This document shows positions 12,001 to 24,000 of a DNA stretch of 64,000 bases, one piece after another. The notes under the pieces are model-generated. The model was given only the letters and a program-made list of their open reading frames with translations, was not told where the DNA came from and did no database searches. Each line of letters begins with the position of its first letter. Position 1 is the first letter of the stretch. The DNA comes from Sebastes aleutianus (lineage: Eukaryota; Chordata; Actinopteri; Perciformes; Sebastidae): the NCBI GenBank assembly GCA_916700875.1, contig CAKAKS010000196.1, positions 310,001 to 374,000 of the forward strand, in the 5' to 3' direction. A program made the translations under genes and the position numbers.

Positions 12001-15000
12001 ACGTAATAAACATACTTTACAGTTTTTCCTTGCTAAAATTTAGCGTAATTTTGGAGCGTCATTTAGCCTCCTTCGCGACAAGCTATTATGACATGGTTGG
12101 TACCGATGGGTTCCTTAAGTTTTCTAGTTGTCTGAGCCTGCTACAACCTAAAAATCACAAGTTGCGTAAAAGAAATGAGTTTGCGTTAATGCGTTATTAT
12201 CGCGTTAACTTTTACAGCCCTAATCTATACTTCTCCCATTCAAAGTGTTTTAACAGCACATATCATAAGCTTGTAATGAATTTCCAAGTTATTATCTCTT
12301 GTACAGACATTCATTTAGGATGGTCATCGTTGTTGTTGTTTTTTCCACATTTCCAACATAGAGTAAATGAATCGACGTTGGGAAGAGTTTCAGGCCCTAC
12401 TGACATCACTGATCTAGCTTTGTGTTTCTCTAGTACCAGCATTACAGTGGGATTGATTTTGACTCTGAGCTTCGCCTGCTGATCCATCAGAGTTTGGCAG
12501 GGGGCATCATCGGGGTAAAAGGTGCCAAGATAAAGGAGCTGAGAGAGGTAGGACAGAGTCCAGATTAGCAGCAGCCTCGCCATGATGCTCTGCACCAACA
12601 GTTGGCCTGGAGATGAATTTTTATAATCATCATTGGGTTTTTTTTGTGGCAATAATGACATTACATACATGTATGAAAAGAGAACTTTTCGTGTCTCCGT
12701 GCACTAGAACACCCAGACCACCATCAAGCTGTTCCAGGAGTGCTGTCCACACTCCACTGACAGAGTGGTCTTGGTGGGAGGAAAGCCAGAACGAGTCGTT
12801 GAATGTATAAAAGTGATCCTGGAGCTGGTGTCAGAGGTGAGTTTACATCTCTGAGATCTGCTGAAAGCCTCAACACACTTTATACAGTCATGTAGTTATA
12901 AGACTAGACGCTGAAGTCCAGCATTTTAACTTGATATATCTTTTTTTTTTTTTTTTTAAGATTTCTTTTTATTAGTGAAAGGCTTATTTTATAATTCAAT
13001 TTCAACATGTATCAACATTTCTTTTTTTGTTTTTTAAAACAAATATTGAAACCAGAAAAATAAAATAACAAAAGAAATGAATAATTATAGAAAAAAAAAT
13101 GTAATTATATATTATTGATAATGAACCTTCCCTTGTATCAAATATACTTTAACTACATAATTATAATAATAATAATAATTATATATTATCATATTATATA
13201 TTATCATATTATATATTATTGTATATTATTATATATTATCATATATTATTATATATTATATTATAAATAAACATATAAGATACATTCAAAGTAACGATTG
13301 AAATAGTAAAGAAATTGAATAGAAAATAAAAAAACAAAAAACAATGTATATAAATAAACACATATCTAGTACACATAATTTGAATGCGTCGGTAGCAATC
13401 ATGGTTTGAAGAAATTATAATAGTAGAAAACAAAACTGAATAAAATTATTATATGTCTTACTTAAAATGTTCAGAATAGAAAAGTTGATGTGCTTTACAG
13501 CTAATTTCAACAGTTATTTCAGAACAGCAGCCTTTTACAATCTTTTCTCTTTCATTTTGCAGGCGCCAATCAAAGGTCGTGCTCAGCCTTATGACCCTAA
13601 TTTCTACGATGAGACCTACGACTACGGCGGTTTCACCATGTTATTCGAGGAGAGAGGAAGGCGGCCGATCGGCGGCTTCCCCATTCGTGTGCGTGGGGGC
13701 TTTGAGCGCATGCCCCCCGTTCGCGGCAACCGACCCATGCCTCCCTCCAGAAGGGACTACGACGACATAAGCCCCCGTCGGGGTCCTCCGCCGCCGCTGA
13801 GCAGAGGTGGACGAGGGGGCAGCCGAGCACGTAATCTGCCTCTTCCCCCGCCACCGCCGCCAAGAGGAGGGTGAGGAGGGGCCTACTAACTGTGGATGCT
13901 TTCACACTCTAACCTGTTTGGTTTGTTAAAGCTGCAGCGGGTAGAAATGGAGCACGTATGATTAAAAACAGTTATTTTTATAAAACGGTCACTATATCCT
14001 GACGGTAGTGCATGAGACAGGTAATCTGAAAAAAAATCATGTTCCTCTGTGTCCTCCGGTGCTCCTAATGGTATCTGCAACATTTCACAGACCGGAGAAA
14101 AACAACCAGTCAGAGCTGATCTGGAGTCTGCCTCTGACTCTGACCAAACGGTCAAACTAGGCAGCGCTGATCAAATATGAATCAATATCCTGTTACTGTA
14201 ATGCCTATTTCTTGCTTCAAATGTTTTCAGAATCATCTTGTAGTGTACTGTTTAGCTGTAAAATGAGAAAGTTTGTGACCCAGCAGCCATGCTGAGATCT
14301 CTTGAGGAAGTACCAAGCACCGCCCACCAGCCAGAGCACAGCCAATAGGAACGCTCTCTCTCTGAAGTGACCTGTGATTTATCAAAATCTCTAGATTTTT
14401 TTAAAGCCTGAAAACAGAGCCATGAGGAGGTGCAGAAGTCTAGTTTTCTCTCAGAACACTTGAATTACAATAAACTGAGGGGTTATTACGGATTCGTAGT
14501 GACCACGCAGTAACAATCCTCACGTAATATTAAGGTACAAAATGCCCTTTTCTCCCCGTTTCTGTCTTGTCATTGATGATCTACAAGGTTTAGTCACAGT
14601 TTCGACTAATAATGCTCATAATCAGTTATTTTTTGTCTGTGACACCAGATAAGATAAATATTCTCAAAAGGCGCATGCATGATTTTCCTTCAGTCACCAG
14701 AATTTGATTTCCCCACGTGGATCCATGTAGCGATTAGTGGTGCAACGGTTCAACAAGCCCACGTTTGTACTGTTCGGTTTGTTTTGCACATTGGGGAGAA
14801 TAAAAACATAACCATTTCTAATGTGTTTGGACTCCAAAATATATAAATAGATAAACTGATTGGTTGATAGTAATGAATGATATTTCTATACTAAATGAAA
14901 TAAGGCAGGCTACTTCATAGTCAAGTAGGTCTATGCTCAGATAAATGCCTCTTCTATGTCTCTGGCACCTCATCAAATAATTAGTGGGCCTGTATTTAAT

Positions 15001-18000
15001 AGTGTTGCAACGGTTCAACAAGCCCACAGTTTGGTTTGTACGTCATTGAACGTTTTTTACGGTCTGGTTTCGCAGCCCTAGTAGCGATGCAGGATGCCAG
15101 TTGCCAAAACTGTCCGATCGATGAGTTACCAGTCAGTCCAGATGACTTCATGCTCACAGCACTTGGTTAGTTTGTAAAGATTCTGTGTGAATATGAGCAG
15201 TACTACTAGGGCGGTCCCCTCTTAGTTCATAAGTCGACTAAGATTTCTTGTGGATTCTTTATGCTTTTTTCATGCTGAATGCTGAAGAAACTTCTGAGCA
15301 CTAAACACAAGATTTAAAGTGCTACTTTTGTGTTATTCTTTGTGGAGAAAAACTACAGAATCGTATGAGTGTTAGTCGATTAAGAATTTCTTTAGTCAAG
15401 AACAGCCCTAAATCGGACCAGAACTAAAAGGCAAAAATGTATTATTTTTTTTATTCCATTGTTTAAACACAGTTTTATATTTTATTTATCCAACACACTT
15501 TCCTTGTCTGTCGTTGTTTGCAGGGGAGACCGGTTCTCACATGGCAGCTATCACGGCAGCATGGACGACAGACAAAGGTGAATACGGAGCAGATTGTCAA
15601 TAATTAAATGTTTGTCAAAAGCAGAGTGACAGAGATGAGTGTAAGTTGCTCGGTAGCAGAATGTCAACCCACCAGGCCTGATTCAGAGTCTGATCACAGG
15701 TCATCTGTACAGTCTGCATGTCCTTTCACACTCACAGCTTTCTAAATACCAATCTAACAGCGCTGACCTGCTTCATACAGAATCACTATCTGATTTATTG
15801 CCAACTAGGTTTTCACATACAAGGAGTTTGGTGTATGCTGTAAGTGTCCTCTATAGTAGAGAAACTATATTAATGCCTACCTTTGTGTCTGCAGTGACAG
15901 AAGAGGCCGAGGAGGAGACCGTTATGACAGCATGGTGAGTGCCGTCTGTGTTTACAGGTGCTGCTTCATGCTAGGCTGTACGGTTGTGTGTAGTAGCTGT
16001 GAATTATGTTTCAGACGAGGTGATTGGAATTGCTTTTTCTGAGTGTAGTACAAGCACGGAGGCATGGACACTGTGCTGCTTTTTTTCACTGTGTATGCAC
16101 ACTGATCTAGGCCTGTTGTTGCCTGGCAACAGTTGTCTCCGTGGTTACCACAGAGCAGCCGAGTACGTAGTCCAGAGATCCACCGGGCTAGCAAATGAAC
16201 TTGAGCTGCAAACCAAAGCAATTCCTGAACAGGCTTCCTTCAAGCAAATAGTTTCAATAAGAAGGTGAAGAATACATTTGATTGAATAAACGCCGATGAA
16301 TTCTTGAGATTTTCAGAACAGCATAAATATCAGACATGTAGCCTCACTTTTAAAGACCATTTTTCTTATTAAAATACAAATGAATTTCAGCAGTGAGAGC
16401 CTCAAGAGAGGAAAAATACGATAAGCTTCTTTTATTATCTAAGGCTATCTTCTTATCACTGTTGTACTAATCTAAAAGCTTAATAAAGACAACATCTGGT
16501 TTACTGTTAAAGTGATTACATGCTCAAATAACTTCATTTTTATTTAGTTATGGTGTGACCTTGCTCTAATTTCCACTGCTCTGTTAACAATTTTAATAGT
16601 CAATGGCTTTATGGGGTTAAGGTAAACTATCACTGTGCATTTAAATGTCCTAAATATGAGCAATTCATTATTTGTTTAAATTATCATGGTTCACTGTATT
16701 CTAAAGTACTACATAAGTTTTAATATTATGAAGTCCAGATGTCTGATTTGCCACCTGTGACTACTTTAATGTGAAATAGTTCCACGACGAATCGTCCTTT
16801 TACAACCTTCATCTTTACATTGTACATTATTTTATTTGTTTTTGTGTCCGTCTGTACGTACTTCTGTACGTCCCATCCTCGTGAACGTGATATCTCAGGA
16901 ACACCTGGAGGGAATTCCTTCAAATTTGGCCCAAACGTCCACTTGGACTCAAGGATGACCTGATTACATTTTGGTGGTCAAAGGTCACTGTGACTTCACA
17001 AAACAAAGGGTTTGGCCATAATTCAGGAATTCATGTGCTAACACAAATGTCTAATAGGAATAGAAACTCATGCAGGATTAAATTCATTCATTATTCATTA
17101 TCTGTAACAGCTTATCCTATTCAGGGTAGCGGGGGGGGGGGGGAGGCTGGAGTCGATCCCAGCTGACATTGGGCGAAGGCGGTGCCAGACTATCACAGGG
17201 CAGGCAACCATTCACGTCCACACCTACAGGCAATTTAGAGTCATGGGGGGAACATGCACACTCCACACAGAAGGGCCCCAATAAATTGTAAAATATAAAA
17301 CTTGCATACCAGCTATAAAAAAAATAAAAATAAAAATGCAGTCCTAACACTTATTACCTGCAAGTGGCAAAACTGAAGAAGCTTTTCCTGTCCTTGCCTG
17401 TAGATGGCACACCAACATGTTTACATCAGCCGTTGCCAGTCTTGCTCATGCCAACAGATTGAACATGTTGGACTCGAAGTGCAGGTATAACTGCTGACGC
17501 TTTCAGGTGCTTTGCCAGGTCAGCCAAGCCATCGTCACATTATCACCATTACATTATTGCTGAAACACCCTTACATTGTCGGCTTTATCTTATTCAACTG
17601 AATAATCCCAGAAACACTCGTTGTCTCAGGGTGGATCCCAGAGTTGCTTCAGATTGTTTCAGTGGCCTGCAGGCCTCTGATTTCTAACCAATAATGTACC
17701 TTTCAGATAAAGTGGAATGGAATATTTGAAGCATGAATGTCACTGACAAAATGTGCAGGGACTGCTTAATGCTGTGGAATCAGCACAGACTCAGAACCTG
17801 GCTGAATCCTGTTCTGGATACTAAATGATCCTCCCAGTACTGACCAGGATACTCCTAATATCATGTGGTGCTGGTTTATTATTAAAGCTTCTGGTAGCAC
17901 ACTGTCATTATTACGTCATTAAAACAGTTTTATGTTTACCTTTTTTTTTTTTTTTTTCCAATCGATCCTGAAAATGCAGAGTGGAGGTGGATATGGTGAG

Positions 18001-18643
18001 TGTTGATATTTGTTATTTCAAGAAAATAAACTTGGGTCTTATTACTATAGCTTCGACCACCATTCCTTTCAGACGTGTTATGTACAGTAGGGGCAACCAC
18101 ATACAGTAGTCTGTGTCATTGATTATCAAGTCAACAGTTGGATCATACACTCAGTGTCCTCTTTATTAGGTACACCTGTACAGTCAATTGCAGTCCAATA
18201 CAACAGCCTTGACATAACATCTATCCTCACGAAGCTCATAATGTTCTGCTTTTGGTAACATTGTTGTAAATGTTTAAATTCAACCGCATGTTTATTACTG
18301 AGGTCATAGATAAGCTGCTGTTGTAGTGGACTACATTATATGATATCCACCCTATTTACATACATAAGGTATGCAGCTTTATAAATGAGACCAAATAAAT
18401 GCATTTAGGCGGCGTTAACAGGCTCTCGTTTTTTCCCTCTCATTAGTAAAACAAACGATCTTTGAATTAACTTAAAACTTTTTTTTTTTTATTTATTTTT
18501 ACTTTTTTTATGTTTTTTTTGGTTTTCACTTATTGTTGTTAGTATTGGTGTTATTTATTTATATGTATGTATAGATGTGTTTATGTACAGAATATGTGTA
18601 TTTAAGAGTAGCTATATGTATTACCACCTAGCCTCATTCAATG

Positions 18644-18713
<70 letters not shown>

Positions 18714-21700
18714 TCTTCACCCTGCTTTTGTCCCCTTGTTTTGTTTTTGTTCTTTGTTATTTGTCTTTCTCTATATAATATCTCTTGGTTTTTATATGTC
18801 CCTGCACTTGTCTTCACCTGTTTTGTAATAATTTTATCACACCATGAAAACAAACAGAATGTATGCTAGCCTTCATTATTACACGGCTACAGTTTGTTAT
18901 TTCTTTATAGCAGACCGTTGCTATGGGAACAGTTCTGATGTCGGAGGTTTATTTCACAACAATGACCGGCTCGCTGTACGTTATCCCTTGCGTATTCGAT
19001 TCAGTGTTATCAGTAGGCTACAATTATCAGAACAATACGAACATTCAGACTCACTCATGTGGCTCAAAGGTGAACTGCAGATATAAATGTTAAATAGAAG
19101 ACTGGAAGGAATTCAGTTATAAAATCTCCCGACCCGGTCTTTGGGAATCACTGATCCAATACAGCTGTTCTGTTTCTAATATTCTGCCCACCTCATGTAT
19201 GTAAGGACAAAAAGACTGTAGAGGTGTACCTAAGTGTATAATCTAAACCATTTAAAACACAAAAGTAAATCTCAAAGTTAATACCAAAATTGTGATTACC
19301 TCCTTTTTTATTTTGCAAAACTGACTTCCTATTTCAGTTTTGACTTACTGCACATACAGTATTTATACTACATAATGGGTGATTATAACAGACATTTCAT
19401 TGAATGTTATTTTCTAGATGCATGTTTTGTAGTATTGGATTAAACTGACATTTGTTTAAGACATTTTAAAGAGAAAAAGTTGATTAATGAATGAACTGTA
19501 ATGCTCAGTTTAAAACCTGTCTGGTTGCCTGATCATGTTGCTCGTGTCCTTTTAAACTCTATTGTTAAGCCGTGGCAGCAGGTTATGACACGTCACCACA
19601 CCCTAGGATTTAAATCAAAGAATAAACATAATTTTCCTGTTTGTTAGAGCACACAGTGGGGAGACCTATATGTCTTTTGCTGTATTGCTTATTGGCTATC
19701 ACTCTGCCTCTTGTCTTTGTCCCTGTGGTGTATTTTCATTTTTCACTTTCTTGTTTCCTTTCCAATGTTTTCAAAGACAACAATTCTTCCTGGGAGCACT
19801 TTCAGTCTGGTGAGTGGGGATGGATTATTCACACTGTCTTGTTTCCTAACCTAAAGGGTTTCCTCCTGTTGCATGCTTTAGTTAAAGGCAAATTTAAATG
19901 TTATTTTCTCACCTCTGACTTTAGGTGGTAGAAGCTCATACAGTGACATCGGAGGCCCAGTCATCACAACACAAGTCACCATCCCAAAAGATGTAAGTAA
20001 GACATCTTATTCGCTCTCAAAAAAACAAAAACGTGACTCAGAAAAGACATTTTCGCTCCATTTCCTATCGTCCTGTTGTGGTTGTTTTGCAGCTGGCTGG
20101 CTCCATCATCGGTAAGGGCGGCCAGAGGATCAAGCAGATCCGCCACGAGTCAGGGGCATCCATCAAGATTGATGAACCACTAGAGGGCTCTGAGGACCGC
20201 ATCATCACCATCACAGGAACACAGGACCAGATCCAGAACGCCCAGTACCTGCTGCAGAACAGGCATGTGCTCCGGTGACTCCATCAGACAGCTCATCTCA
20301 TTGGAGCAGTGTGGGCTCCACTCATGGCCTGCGTGCTCGTCCACCACTGTTTGGAAGTAAACAGTTTTTTAGTTGCTGCGTTTTAATAGCTTGTACTATT
20401 GTACTACTATTGTAATATACTTGTACTATAATTGTACTATTATTACGACTACTTCCTATGTTTTTGGAGCAGAAGTTGATCAATATCAGTAAGAAAAACA
20501 TGCTAATTTAGAGCTGAAACTAATTCATTTTGATAATGGATTTCTCTTTTTAATCATCTTTTAAGCAAAAATGGCAAAATATTTTTTCAGCTTCTCAAAT
20601 GTGAGGATGTGAAGAATGAAAATAATCACTATCCTCAGTACTAATTTTATTAAACTTAAGTGCAAACCTGACAGAAATAAGTGTTTTACCACTTGAGATA
20701 AATGTCCAAATTCTGCACATTATGCCAGAACATAAAGGTGTTGAGGTTTTTTTTCTTACACCAGTATTTCATCTTGAAGAGCTTTTCAGTTCACAGACAT
20801 CTCCCTTTCCCCCCCATCACTAAATGGCTAAGCTGGTCTCAGCAGTCGTACTGCTTCTTGCAGACATAATTTATTTCCAGCCTTGACCTTGGCATACTTT
20901 TTATACCTTACAATTGTGCTCCACATGAAAAATGTCTGACAGTTTGCAGCATTAACATCTCCTGACCCATGGCACGTTCCTGTTCAAATAAATGTTCTTA
21001 AAGGGATAGTTCGGGTGTTTTGAAGTGGGGTTGTATGAGGTACTTATCAATAGTCGGTGTATAACCTACAGTAGATGGCGGTTGGCATGGCCCCTAGTTT
21101 GGAGAAACAGACAGGAGGAAGAAAAGCAATGAACTGCTGCAAAAAGTACTTTATCCACCTAAAAGAAAGGCCACCTTAGAAAAATCAAAATCAGTTTAAG
21201 TGTACGCTATATTTAGAATAGTTTCACGGCTTTACCTTGCCATCAGACAGCTATACAGTCTATGTTTCTGACGGAACAGAAGCCGTTACCTATTCTCTCG
21301 CCAAAGCAACCAGACTCCATTGAGAAAAAAACCCAGTAATTTTTCCTCGCAGAACACAGGAGCTGCTTGTCTACCTGCTGCCTCGATCGGTTAGTTTGTT
21401 TGTGGTTAGTTTGGATTCACCAAAAGTCACACAATAGCACAAACTAACCGATCGAGGCAGCGGTAGACCAGCAACCCCCTGTTTTTCTGCGACGTAAAAT
21501 TACAGTTTTTTTCCATGGAGTCTGGTGGCTTTGGCGAGAGCATAGATGGATACAACAGATTCAGTTACCTGTCAGAACGGGCTGTCTGATGGCGAGGTAA
21601 ACCGGCGAAAATATTCTAAATATAGCGTACAATTAAACTGATATCGATTTTTTTTAGGTGGGCCTTTCTTTTAGGTGGCTAAAACATGTTTTGCTGCCGG

Positions 21701-21935
21701 CCCCGTCCACAGCAGTACATTGCTTTGCTTCCGTGTAGTAACTCCTGTCTGCTTCTCCAAGCTGGAGGCGTGCTGACCGTCATTTAGTGTAGGTAATACA
21801 CTGACTATGGATAAGTACCTCATACAACCCCACTTCAAGACACCCGAACTATCCCTTTAATATTATCACGTAATGCCCTTACCTCTATCTGTCTCTTGTT
21901 TCAGTGTGAGGCAGTACTCTGGTCGGTTCTTCTAG
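6072..21935 (+). CDS. hnrnpk: Heterogeneous nuclear ribonucleoprotein K, 15 coding exons, 430 aa
   Basis: Coding exons: 6072-6129, 7513-7610, 7729-7785, 8604-8647, 10597-10669, 12434-12547, 12708-12836, 13563-13870, 15524-15577, 15895-15934, 17980-17995, 19777-19809, 19925-19992, 20093-20262, 21905-21935 (1293 nt, all phases agree). HnrnpK binds C-rich RNA and DNA, shuttles between nucleus and cytoplasm, and acts in transcription, splicing and translation. Visible in order: an acidic N-terminus, a bipartite nuclear signal (KRP...KRSR, residues 21-37), KH1 with GKGG (59-62), KH2 with GVKG (137-140), an RGG and proline-rich SH3-docking region (about 192-295), a short KNS-like region, and KH3 with GKGG (371-374). 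The end is SGRFF, as in the SGKFF isoform. Compared with human (about 463 aa), the KH1-KH2 linker and the shuttling region are shorter. The last intron uses a GC donor. Family certain; exact exon use inferred. Confidence 0.95.
6743..7387. mobile_element. hAT-like MITE with 8-bp target-site duplication CTGCCATA
   Basis: The element begins TAGGGCTGTG and ends CACCTCTA, and is flanked on both sides by the exact octamer CTGCCATA (6735-6742 and 7388-7395), the signature of hAT insertion. No transposase is encoded. The interior (about 7020-7260) shares a block with the hAT element at 9169-9859, including CTGTAAAGGGGAGACTTGTG and CAGAGGTCAAGGGACCCCTT. It lies in an early hnrnpk intron. Confidence 0.85.
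8547..8592. repeat. (CCA/CAA)n trinucleotide run
   Basis: Imperfect CCACCACAACCACC repeats lie directly before the hnrnpk exon starting at 8604, and could form part of its upstream splice context. An additional C-rich run lies at about 8755-8790. Confidence 0.8.
9169..9859. mobile_element. hAT MITE with 8-bp target-site duplication GTTGTGTC
   Basis: The 691-bp element starts TAGGGCTGTCAATCGATTAA and ends TTTGACAGCCCTA. GTTGTGTC is exactly repeated at 9161-9168 and 9860-9867. Truncated relatives are at 12008-12217 (right end) and 61414-61720 (left end). No coding capacity. It lies between hnrnpk exons 4 and 5 (8647-10597). Confidence 0.9.
10238..10262. repeat. (TC)n microsatellite in an hnrnpk intron
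   Basis: An uninterrupted TC run, followed by a pyrimidine-rich stretch. Confidence 0.85.
10985..11560. repeat. Dispersed repeat rich in GACTAA/ACTAAAA motifs
   Basis: The block starts near TTAATTTCGTTAACGACACC and carries many degenerate ACTAAAATGAC and GACTAAGA motifs to about 11560, resembling the degenerate internal repeats of fish hAT MITEs. It includes a poly(T) run at 11049-11067. No coding potential. Limits are approximate. Confidence 0.4.
12008..12217. mobile_element. Right-end fragment of a hAT MITE
   Basis: This fragment matches the right part of the element at 9169-9859 (the TTTTTCCTTGCTAAAATTTAG, GACATGGTTGGTACCGATGG and CGCGTTAACTTTTACAGCCC segments), ending in the CAGCCCTA terminus. 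The left half is missing. Confidence 0.75.
12940..13460. repeat. Very A/T-rich low-complexity block
   Basis: Poly(T) at 12942-12958 is followed by degenerate TATTATATAT/TATCAT arrays to about 13270. It sits between the hnrnpk exons at 12708 and 13563; no exon is visible in it. Confidence 0.8.
13929..14512. mobile_element. Dispersed MITE, copy A
   Basis: It begins TTAAAGCTGCAGCGGGTAG and carries the shared blocks CTCCGGTGCTCCTAATGG, TCTGGAGTCTGCCTCTGACT and GAAAACAGAGCCATGAGGAG. Other copies are at about 26715-27165 and 31945-32426, with a fragment at 2557-2665. Complete family members end in a CTGCCTACTGCAG-like inverted terminus next to TTTAA; this copy has lost it. Confidence 0.7.
14745..15080. 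mobile_element. hAT-like fragments with repeated CAACGGTTCAACAAGCCCAC
   Basis: The phrase GCAACGGTTCAACAAGCCCA occurs at about 14743 and again at 15006, and the block ends in TTTCGCAGCCCTAG. This is the layout of a degenerate MITE with a second insertion or internal duplication. It lies in an hnrnpk intron. Confidence 0.5.
15207..15410. mobile_element. hAT-like MITE (TAGGGCGGTCC ... CAGCCCTA)
   Basis: The inverted termini (TAGGGCGGTCCCC and AAGAACAGCCCTA) enclose a GTCGACTAAGATTTC segment and its inverted partner TTAGTCGATTAAGAATTTC. A relative in inverted layout is at 46598-46850. No matching 8-bp flank is evident. Confidence 0.65.
16868..17050. repeat. Dispersed repeat shared with 37905-38060
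   Basis: Shared landmarks are GAGGGAATT, a CATCCACTTGGAC-like segment, GGTCAAAGGTCAC and a final AATTCATGTG/AATTCATATG. The two copies are in the same orientation and diverged by roughly one base in six by eye. Confidence 0.65.
17075..17285 (-). mobile_element. SINE-like repeat, reverse orientation
   Basis: Read on the minus strand this matches the 3' part of the element at 30576-30902 (the GATGTCAGCTGGGATCGGCT-like and AATTGCC segments). A G run at about 17130-17142 corresponds to its C-rich stretch. It is 5' truncated. Confidence 0.65.
18645..18711. repeat. (CA)n microsatellite
   Basis: About 33 perfect CA dinucleotides in the intron between the 16-nt hnrnpk exon and the exon at 19777. 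Open frames through it are repeat artefacts. Confidence 0.95.
20261..20278 (+). other. hnrnpk: Non-canonical GC splice donor overlapping an alternative stop
   Basis: The KH3 exon ends ...AACAG|GCATGT, and the last exon starts after TTTCAG at 21904 with TGTGAGGCAGTACTCTGG. Joining them restores the conserved NSVRQYSGRFF ending in frame, so the intron appears to be GC-AG. If it is not spliced, the frame reads N-R-H-V-L-R and stops at TGA 20276-20278, giving a different short C-terminus. Confidence 0.8.
21002..21856. mobile_element. TTAA-flanked foldback MITE in the last hnrnpk intron
   Basis: TTAA borders lie at 20998-21001 and 21857-21860. The termini AGGGATAGTTCGGGTGTTTT and its reverse complement continue inward as an imperfect palindrome over most of the element, including a central pair around CGATCGGTTAG / CTAACCGATCG at about 21387 and 21446. 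It encodes no transposase. TTAA targets and lack of coding suggest a piggyBac-type non-autonomous element. A relative is at 47725-48250. Confidence 0.85.
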
Positions 21936-24000
21936 GACGAACGAGGGACGTGAAGAAGACGAGTGAAGCCATGCTGCCATACTGTTTCCTCCTTCTATTC
22001 AGAGCCTACATTCCTCTGCTTTGCCTCCTCCTCTCAGTATCACACACTACACCATCTATCTATACATATTTTTTTTTTTTCTTTTGAGGAAAAATCTTAA
22101 GCTGGTCAAACAGCAAACAAGGTGTCAACAACATGTTTCTGTGCTGGTGTAGTTATTTTTAAGGAGATTCTTGTGCCGTCATTGGAGTAAACTCATCTGT
22201 GTGTTGGTGTTGTGAGCCGCCCTGGGTCCTTATCTCCTTATCTCCCTCATTTCAGTACAGCATGCAGAATGTAATCTTTTTGTAAGGAACATTATGTGAG
22301 TTTTAGTTTGTTTTACCCCCCTCAGCACACTCTCTAAATGAAGATGCATGGTCTCAGAATGGTTAAAGAACCATTAACTTTAATTTTTCACAACATCCAA
22401 TATCCTTTCCCACTGTCAAATTAAGTGCTTTCTTTTTCTTTTTTTTATTCAAATTGTGGCGGAGAGTTAGATGAGAAGATTGATACCCTGAAAGTGGACT
22501 TTGATATAGTTCAACAGAGCCAGGCTAGCTGTTTCCATCTGTTTTCGAGCACTGCAGTACGCCAGAAATGGAAAAATCCTATTTCCCCAAAAAATGTCAC
22601 ACTTCTTCTTTAAGTTGGGATAAATGTGCCAGTGTGATATTGCAAAGAGAACATTTTAAGATTTTTTTTGTTTTTCATAGAAAGACTGTATAAAGTATGT
22701 GTGTGTATATATTTACATAGAAACAGTAATTTCATGAGTGGTTAGATTAGGTTAGTGAGGCCCAGAACACTTTCTACTTTCTTGGAAGGAGATGGCGCCA
22801 TAAGACAGGTTTGGTAATACTTTTTTGTTCTTTCTCTATTCTGTTGTTATTTGATTTATTTTCTGCCACTCATGACTCGCTATAGTGCAGCCTTAATATC
22901 TGATCTCTTTTGATCCATTTATTCTTGCATAAGTGTTTTTCATTTTGACAGGTTGGAAGCATTTTTAAAGTTTTGTTTTTTTCAAAGGCTTTCTTAAAGG
23001 GGACCTATAATGCTTTTTCCCTTTAGTGTGTTATAGAGAGGCAAAGTCCCTTCTGGTGGACCTCATGGGACCTTATTTTAAGGTCACATGGTGGTCCACT
23101 GGAAGAGGCGGGACTTGGGCTCTCTATAAAGATTTTTGTGCATATTAAAGGTCTGCAATGTTACAAAGCCCTCTCCGGTCGTTGATCCCAACTTTCGTAG
23201 TGGCCAAACGGCGGTACTGCAACTTCTGTGTCCGTCACGTGATGCCATTGGGCCCAAAAATACTTTTTCCCATAGACTTACATTGGGAAAGAGACGTCTG
23301 TAACTCAGCGGATAATTTTTTTTAGGTAAATAAACTCCCCAGTACGAACACTCTAATAGCCCTTATTTAAATCATTAGGTTTTAAAAGTTGTAAAACGCA
23401 CTAATAGCCGAATCCAGAGTTATTTCCCTTCCTCCGTTCATGTGAATGAGACCCAGACCGAGGCTGGAGCGCAAGCCGTGACGACGGCGTGACGTTGGGA
23501 CCCCGTGACCGAGTCATGTGACCGAGCGGACGCTACTGCGCATGTTCCATGTGCCCAAGATCCGGGTACTTTTCCAGGCGGAAGTCGAGCCATTTTGTCT
23601 TCATGCGCCACTGAGCAACTTTCATAGGAATGAACGGGGCCCCGCCTCCAACGCTGTATCCAGTTCTCTTAATACATCCATGGTTTAGAGCGGAGCTGGA
23701 GCGGAGTCTGAAGAGTTTGGTTCGGTTGACCAATCAGAGCACAGACTGGGCGCAGGAGCTCAAACAGAGCGTTTCAGACAGGAGGTGCTGCAACACATGA
23801 GAAAAATAGTGTTTTTTTGAACATTAAATCATGTAAACATGCTCAAGTAGAAACCCCAAATACAAATATGCACCTTAAAAAAAAAGCACAATAGGTCCCC
23901 TTTAATATGAGCAAACAGCTGTGTGAGTCTATGAGTGGTTGGTCATATTATATCTGTATCTCATATCTGCAGGTGTTTAGTAAATAAAGTGTCTCAGCTC
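21936..24000 (+). other. hnrnpk: Probable hnrnpk 3' UTR with candidate poly(A) signal
   Basis: After the TAG at 21933-21935 no further coding is seen. An AATAAA at 23983-23988 is followed by a GT/T-rich stretch and is the best visible poly(A) signal. If used, the 3' UTR is about 2 kb and carries the TTAA-flanked element at 22998-23901. An earlier end is possible. Confidence 0.4.
22998..23901. mobile_element. TTAA-flanked MITE (AGGGGACCTATAATGC family)
   Basis: TTAA lies at 22994-22997 and 23902-23905; the inverted termini are AGGGGACCTATAATGC and GCACAATAGGTCCCCT. The interior (about 23160-23700) is found in inverse orientation at about 41195-41765, with landmarks GGGCCCAAAAA, CACGTGATGCCATTGG and GGCGGAAGTCGAGCCATTTT. 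Non-coding. Confidence 0.85.

Noticed and set aside
18577..18853. Open frames through the (CA)n tract on both strands
   Set aside because: Repetitive TH and CV runs from a microsatellite.
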